NCBI GenBank assembly: GCA_014239455.1
Contig: JAAZYV010000006.1
Span: 1 to 64,000 of the forward strand
Direction: 5' to 3'
From: Paracoccaceae bacterium
Lineage (GTDB): Bacteria; Pseudomonadota; Alphaproteobacteria; Rhodobacterales; Rhodobacteraceae
DNA length: 64,000 nucleotides
In this document: positions 58,425-64,000 of the stretch, in pieces
Layout: each line of letters opens with the position of its first letter
Position numbering within the stretch: position 1 is the first letter of the stretch
Notes under the pieces: generated by a model
The model's input: only the letters and a program-made list of their open reading frames with translations
The model's database searches: none
Told to the model about the DNA's origin: nothing
Position numbers and translations under genes: made by a program

Positions 58425-60221
58425 TTAAATCGGGGAACAGACTTCAATGAGCCATTCCTGTATTTTCGGTTCAAGTTTATCAGCTAATTTTTGTTTTACC
58501 TGGCTATGGTAATTGTTAAGCCACTTAATTTCATCTTTTGTTAAAAGATCTATTAATAATAAGCGTTTATCTATTGGGCATAAGGTGATGGTCTCAAAAC
58601 TAAGCATTGGTTTCTTTGTCTCGAACTTGGTAGGAGCAGCCTTAATAAGAAGTAAGTTCTCAATTCTAATACCATAATTACCTGATACATAATAACCTGG
58701 TTCATTAGAAATTAACATCCCTGGCTTGAGCTCAATTTCATTTCTTCTAGAAATTGCCTGTGGTCCTTCATGTACAGATAGAAAGCAACCCACTCCGTGG
58801 CCTGTGCCATGCTCATAATCCAAACCTTCCTGCCAAAGGTAGTACCGTGCTAAACTATCTAAATCCCTACCAGAAAGTCCTGCGGGCCATTTTAATTTCG
58901 AGATAGCAATCATTCCTTTAAGCACTAGAGTAAAGTGTTTCTTTTTCCTCTTTTCACTTTTCCCAACTGAAATTGTTCGTGTAATGTCTGTGGTTCCTTC
59001 CAAGTATTGCCCACCGCTGTCTATTAAGAGGATATCATTCCTTTTGAGAATTTTATTTGTTTTTTTACTCGACCTATAGTGGATAATCGCACCGTTAGGC
59101 CCAGCTCCACATATGGTGTCAAAGGAGGGTCCTTTATAACCTTCTCCCATTTTCCTAAATTTTTCTAGTGATTCTATTATGGCTAATTCATCTAAGTTAT
59201 TTAGGACATTCATGGAAAACCAATGTAGGAATTTTACCATTGCAATACCATCTTTTTGGTGTGCCAACCTCGCCCCGGTTATTTCAATAGTATTTTTTAT
59301 GGCCTTCAAAGTAGAGCAGGGATCGGTACTGTCATGAATCAGGGTATTACGTTTTGTTAAGTTTCTTTTGATAGCGAAGGAACAACTTTTGCTGTCAAGC
59401 CAGACCTTTCCCTTTAATTTTCTCAATTTGGTAATTAAGGTTTTAGTTGGAAAGAACTTTATCTTCGGTGTTAGTTCACTGACTACCGATGGGGGTATTT
59501 TTTTTACCTCTAGATATACCTCAACTTCAGAATTTCTATTTTGTATGGCAAAAGCTTTAACGATTGGGGTGTTAGGTATATCTTTACCTCTGATATTTAA
59601 AAGCCAGCAAATTGAGTCAGGAAGGGTATAGATCACAAAATCAGCATTGGAATCTTTCATAATTGCATTAATGTTACTGATTTTCCCTTGGTGAGATGCT
59701 CCGGTATATTTTTTGTTTAGCTTGTAAACGGCATGAAAGTCTTCCTTAGGTTTATCCTTCCATATTTTGTCTATCAAATTCGATATTGGCTTTATTTTAT
59801 GTGACCCTTTAAGCTCTTTCCTGAAGTCGTCTATTTCCCTAATTGTGTGGAGCCAAGGATCGAACGCTACAATACCAGGGGTGTCAGGAATTAGTTTCAA
59901 CCATTCGACTATCACTTTTCTTTCAAATTCTAGGATAGCGATGTATTTACAATTCTTTTCATTCTCGGCCTGAATTGAATAGCGACCATCTACGAACAAG
60001 CCTATCTTTGTAAGTGTAACAATACATAGACCTGCTGAACCTGTAAAACCAGATAACCAAGTCAATCTGGCATCATTTTTTGAAATAAATTCTCCTTGAT
60101 GACAGTCAGCTCGAGGAACTAGAAATGCGTCAATTTTTTCTTTTCGCATTAATTGTCTTAGCATTCTTATTTTCTTTATGCCGGACATTTTGCAAGTAGC
60201 TTCAATAATTTTGGGTTTCAT
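58425..60221 (-). CDS. pepP: Xaa-Pro aminopeptidase (M24B)
   Basis: LLIDSGGQYLEGTTDITRT, YEHGTGHGVGCFLSVHEGPQ, GMLISNEPGYYVSGNYGIRIENL metal ligands all present. Confidence 0.94.
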   Translation of the reverse strand: MKPKIIEATCKMSGIKKIRMLRQLMRKEKIDAFLVPRADCHQGEFISKNDARLTWLSGFTGSAGLCIVTLTKIGLFVDGRYSIQAENEKNCKYIAILEFERKVIVEWLKLIPDTPGIVAFDPWLHTIREIDDFRKELKGSHKIKPISNLIDKIWKDKPKEDFHAVYKLNKKYTGASHQGKISNINAIMKDSNADFVIYTLPDSICWLLNIRGKDIPNTPIVKAFAIQNRNSEVEVYLEVKKIPPSVVSELTPKIKFFPTKTLITKLRKLKGKVWLDSKSCSFAIKRNLTKRNTLIHDSTDPCSTLKAIKNTIEITGARLAHQKDGIAMVKFLHWFSMNVLNNLDELAIIESLEKFRKMGEGYKGPSFDTICGAGPNGAIIHYRSSKKTNKILKRNDILLIDSGGQYLEGTTDITRTISVGKSEKRKKKHFTLVLKGMIAISKLKWPAGLSGRDLDSLARYYLWQEGLDYEHGTGHGVGCFLSVHEGPQAISRRNEIELKPGMLISNEPGYYVSGNYGIRIENLLLIKAAPTKFETKKPMLSFETITLCPIDKRLLLIDLLTKDEIKWLNNYHSQVKQKLADKLEPKIQEWLIEVCSPI

Positions 60222-60254
60222 TTTTTGTTTGACCCTGTATTGATAGTTGACCTC

Positions 60255-62084
60255 TTAACGCTTTGATTTTTTTTCTTTTTTGTCAAATAATCTAGCAAGC
60301 TGTTCCGTCATAGCTCCGGCAAGTTGTTCAATGTCAGTGATTGTAATTGCATTCTTATAATATCTGGTGACGTCATGACCTATTCCTATGGCTATCACTT
60401 CTATTAAATTCCGGCGCTCAATCATTTCAATTACACTTTTCAGGTGATTCTCCAAATAATTTGATGGATTAACTGATAGCGTAGAGTCGTCAACTGGTGC
60501 TCCATCAGAGATTACCATAAGAATTTTTCGTGATTCTTGTCTTCTTAGTAAACGTCTATGGGCCCATTCTAAGGCTTCTCCATCAATATTTTCCTTTAGT
60601 AAGCCCTCTTTCATCATTAATCCCAAATTGAATCTCACTCGCCTTAATGGAACGTCTGCTTGTTTATAAACTACGTGCCGCAAATCATTTAACCTCCCTG
60701 GATTATTAGGCCTATCATGGTTTAACCAATCCTCCCTTGACTTGCCTCCTTTCCAGGCCCTTGTGGTGAAACCTAGAATTTCACATTTCACCTGGCATCT
60801 TTCCAATGTTGAAGCAATTATCTCAGCGCAAATTGCAGCAATTGAAATAGGTCTTCCTCTCATTGAACCTGAGTTATCAATTAATAGAGTGACCAAAGTA
60901 TCCTTGAACTCTGTGTTACTTTCTTGTTTATAGGTTAAAGGAGTAGTTGGATTTGTAATTATGCGTGCAAGTCTAGAGGCATCTAGAAAACCTTCTTCTA
61001 GATCAAATTTCCAAGACCTATTTTGCTGTGCTTGTAAACGTCTCTGTAATTTATTAGCCAACCTAGAAACTGCCCCTTTCACCTGATCTAACTGTTGTTC
61101 AAGATAAACCCTTAACCTGGAAAGCTCTTCTTCATCAGCCAGATTTTCTGCAAGAACCTCCTCATCATAGCTTGAGTTGAAAACTCGATAATTAGGATCT
61201 GCTTCCGAAAGGAATTGGGTTTGGGGTCTTTTGCTTTGATCACTGTCTTCCTGAATTTCTTCATCGGAATCGACTTCATTTACTTCTTCTTCCGTGGAAA
61301 AGTCATCTGAGGTAGAAGGATCGGAGGTAAGATCATCATTTTCTTCAGGTAAGGCAGATTCTCTTTCATCTTTTTCATTTGAGGATTCAGAAGTGTTCTC
61401 CTCATCCTCGTCGGCATTTTCGGTTTGGTTTTCTGAGTTATCAGGATCATCACCTAACTGATCTCCGTATCCCAGATTCTTTATGATATTCCGACTGAGT
61501 CTAGCAAAATTTTCTTGATCATGTACCAGATGATTTATTTTGATGACGTTTTCACTATTTTCCTTTGCAATAAAATTTTCCCATGTCTCAAGAGCTCTTT
61601 TTGCATTTTCAGGTAAATCGCGATTATTCGTGATCTTTCTAATGAATAATCGGATTGCTCCAGCCAAAGGGAAATCTTCCGTTTCCGTACTATTTTCCAT
61701 TAACTTTTTGCTTTCATGATCAATTTTTAAATCTATATTCCTAGAAGCTCCAGGATATACTGTCGAGCCAGCTGCTTCACAACGAGCTTTTTCCATTTCA
61801 TTAAATAAAGACAATGCAATATCCCCACTGGGAGCATATTTTTTAGATATACTGTTATCATGATACCTGAGATGCATAGCAATTGAATCTGCTTCACCGC
61901 GGGCTAAGGCCATTTCATTCTTAGAAATTTTACTTGATATTCTTGGCAATTGTACTTGGTTTTCACCTATCTTGGAACTATCGCTCTCAAACTTGATCTT
62001 TATATCGCAGGTTCTAGATATAGCCCTTGTTGTTTCACTTAATGCCTTTTTAATTGGCTCAGTAATGCTTTCTTTTTTATTCAT
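60255..62084 (-). CDS. cobT: cobaltochelatase subunit CobT-like (acidic central region, C-terminal VWA)
   Basis: [50 protein letters not shown], highly acidic middle domain, follows cobS. Start after cobS stop overlap (Met near 62084). Confidence 0.92.
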   Translation of the reverse strand: MNKKESITEPIKKALSETTRAISRTCDIKIKFESDSSKIGENQVQLPRISSKISKNEMALARGEADSIAMHLRYHDNSISKKYAPSGDIALSLFNEMEKARCEAAGSTVYPGASRNIDLKIDHESKKLMENSTETEDFPLAGAIRLFIRKITNNRDLPENAKRALETWENFIAKENSENVIKINHLVHDQENFARLSRNIIKNLGYGDQLGDDPDNSENQTENADEDEENTSESSNEKDERESALPEENDDLTSDPSTSDDFSTEEEVNEVDSDEEIQEDSDQSKRPQTQFLSEADPNYRVFNSSYDEEVLAENLADEEELSRLRVYLEQQLDQVKGAVSRLANKLQRRLQAQQNRSWKFDLEEGFLDASRLARIITNPTTPLTYKQESNTEFKDTLVTLLIDNSGSMRGRPISIAAICAEIIASTLERCQVKCEILGFTTRAWKGGKSREDWLNHDRPNNPGRLNDLRHVVYKQADVPLRRVRFNLGLMMKEGLLKENIDGEALEWAHRRLLRRQESRKILMVISDGAPVDDSTLSVNPSNYLENHLKSVIEMIERRNLIEVIAIGIGHDVTRYYKNAITITDIEQLAGAMTEQLARLFDKKEKKSKR

Positions 62085-63066
62085 TACCATTTTCAACATT
62101 TCGTGAACCACTTGACATAATACTTTCCGGTAATTCTTTTTCAAAGCATCTTTGGAAAAATTCTGCCACGGTTGCTCTCTCTAACTCATCACACTTATTT
62201 AGAAATGTTACTCTAAAAGAAAAGGCCAAATCTTGGAAAATTTCTAAGTTTTGTGCCCAATTAATTACCGTTCGAGGAGACATTAATGTAGAGATATCAC
62301 CGTTAACAAAAGAATTTCTGGTAAGCTCAGCTACCCCAATCATTCTTCTAACAATTTGTTCTCCTTCACCATTTGCTAGAGAAGGAACTTTACTGATGAT
62401 TATTTCTTTTTCTTGGTTTGGATGTAAGTAATTCAATGTTGATACAATTGACCATCTATCCATTTGACCTTGATTGATTTGTTGGGTTCCATGATATAGT
62501 CCGGTGGTATCACCCAATCCCACTGTATTGGATGTAGCAAACAACCTAAAGTTTTTATGTGGTTTCAAGATTTGATTTTGATCCAGTAGCGTAAGCTTAC
62601 CATCGGTTTCTAGCACCCGTTGAATTACAAACATTACATCTGGTCGGCCAGCATCATATTCGTCAAAAACTAAAGCAGAAGAGTTTTGTAGTGCCCAAGG
62701 TAATATGCCCTGTTGAAACTCTGTCACTTGTTTACCATCTTGCAGTTTGATTACATCCTTACCAATCAAATCTATCCGGCTGATATGGCTATCTAGGTTT
62801 ACTCTGACACATGGCCAATTCAATCTAGCCGCTACTTGCTCAATATGTGTCGATTTTCCGGTCCCATGATATCCTTGTATTATCACTCTTCTATTGTATT
62901 GAAAACCTGCTAAGATAGCCAGTGTAGTATCGTGCGCGAATTTATAGCTACTGTCTATTTCAGGAACACGATCAGATCGTTCTGCAAAACCTTTAACCAG
63001 TATCTTACTTTTTATGTTGAATACTTTTTCTATATCTATTGATTGCGTTGGTTGAGGTTGACTCAT
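62077..63066 (-). CDS. cobS: cobaltochelatase subunit CobS-like (MoxR-type AAA+)
   Basis: [66 protein letters not shown]. Confidence 0.94.
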   Translation of the reverse strand: MSQPQPTQSIDIEKVFNIKSKILVKGFAERSDRVPEIDSSYKFAHDTTLAILAGFQYNRRVIIQGYHGTGKSTHIEQVAARLNWPCVRVNLDSHISRIDLIGKDVIKLQDGKQVTEFQQGILPWALQNSSALVFDEYDAGRPDVMFVIQRVLETDGKLTLLDQNQILKPHKNFRLFATSNTVGLGDTTGLYHGTQQINQGQMDRWSIVSTLNYLHPNQEKEIIISKVPSLANGEGEQIVRRMIGVAELTRNSFVNGDISTLMSPRTVINWAQNLEIFQDLAFSFRVTFLNKCDELERATVAEFFQRCFEKELPESIMSSGSRNVENGNE

Positions 63067-63165
63067 TATTTCTTTCCTAAATCGTTAAAATTATAGTCTT
63101 TCATAAAAGATGTTTCCTCTATTCTAATCAGATTACCAGAGTCATTTGTAACAAATTTTTAATGT

Positions 63166-63816
63166 TCATGACTTAAAACTTCGACTTGCTTTCAATTGGT
63201 CCCACGCCCACACTACTTCGGTCAATCTCTCTTCATCAGCTCTACTCCCAGAGTTTCTGTCTGGGTGCAAATCTTTCACCAACTCTTTATAAATTTTTCT
63301 TAACTCTGACTTAGTTATAGTATCGGGGGCACCAAGAATTCCTAGTGCTTTCCTTTCACTCGGGGGCAACCTTTTCTCTGGTAAACGAGTTTGTGAAGGA
63401 TCTGGATTGGGGGCTGAGGAAAGCATGTCATAGGGATCATCAAGTCCGAGTCTTGCCCAAGCTCTTCCCTCTGGTTGGTGGATATCATTCTTATCGGTTC
63501 TATCAATGAATGGCGAAGTTTCTCTTTCCCACACCCGATCGGCCCTAAACTGTTTCTCTAATTCTTCAGCAGAATGGTCTTCAAAAAAATTCCATTTATG
63601 ATTATAGTCCTTAACATGTCTCAGACAAAACCAATGAAATTCCTCAACATTCTTAGGAGATTTGGGTGCTCTATACTTGCCTGTAAGTTCACATCCAGGA
63701 GCTTCACAGACATGGGACGAATTTTCAAAAGCTCCGCTGGAACCGCGGTTCTTCGATCGTCTTTTCTTATCTGCAGAAACAGAAATGTCAAATTCTAAAG
63801 GAGTTCTCCTGTTCAT
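63166..63816 (-). CDS. J-domain (DnaJ-like) protein
   Basis: C-terminal J-domain with KELVKDLHPDRNSGSRADEERLTEVVWAWDQLK (HPD motif). Confidence 0.9.
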   Translation of the reverse strand: MNRRTPLEFDISVSADKKRRSKNRGSSGAFENSSHVCEAPGCELTGKYRAPKSPKNVEEFHWFCLRHVKDYNHKWNFFEDHSAEELEKQFRADRVWERETSPFIDRTDKNDIHQPEGRAWARLGLDDPYDMLSSAPNPDPSQTRLPEKRLPPSERKALGILGAPDTITKSELRKIYKELVKDLHPDRNSGSRADEERLTEVVWAWDQLKASRSFKS

Positions 63817-63905
63817 CCCTTACACCTATTATTATTTGATTCATATTTATAGAATAATGACTGAGCAATAAAGGCCAAATTGAACATTATAAAAAGTGAA
63901 ACAAA

Positions 63906-64000
63906 ATGCAAGTCAGATTGATCATACAAAATAAGTTAGAGAAAGTTTTTAAGCCTTATACGTTAAATGTAATAGATGAAAGTTACAAGCATGTAGGACA
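63906..64000 (+). CDS. bolA: BolA family protein, truncated by the window edge
   Basis: ATG at 63906, open to the window end: MQVRLIIQNKLEKVFKPYTLNVIDESYKHVG, matching the BolA N-terminus (L-v-deS--H-gH); divergent to the J-domain gene. Not in the supplied ORF track. Confidence 0.8.
   Translation, partial: MQVRLIIQNKLEKVFKPYTLNVIDESYKHVG

Noticed and set aside
1-64000. CRISPR arrays, IS elements, integrases, prophage or toxin-antitoxin modules
   Set aside because: No regularly spaced repeats, transposase/integrase motifs or terminal inverted repeats were found on reading both strands.

Overview
This 64-kb window is ordinary chromosome from an AT-rich alphaproteobacterium. The family and gene-order logic is alphaproteobacterial: recJ-glpX-hom-aminotransferase-glyA, hda-ppk-ppx, the full mraZ-to-ftsZ dcw cluster followed by lpxC-bamD-recN, and bolA/dnaJ-like/cobS-cobT. 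I support about 55 protein-coding genes, one tRNA-Glu (1 end), one RNase P RNA (rnpB, between an rsuA/rluB-type gene and mraZ) and a truncated bolA at the right edge that is missing from the ORF track. I found no CRISPR, prophage, transposon or clear novel defence/biosynthetic system. The most notable points are: (i) three disrupted genes, namely proS with a single in-frame TAA, an AlaC-type aminotransferase with a +1 insertion, and a 3-hydroxyisobutyrate-dehydrogenase-like gene with both a frameshift and an in-frame stop; (ii) a membrane protein that looks like an M48-peptidase shell lacking the HExxH core; (iii) a LiuR-like operator upstream of a MerR regulator and beta-oxidation cluster; (iv) inverted repeats/hairpins upstream of mraZ, ftsZ and an acyl-CoA ligase; (v) a potentially switching csp leader. 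All calls come from reading the sequence; no database searches were run.
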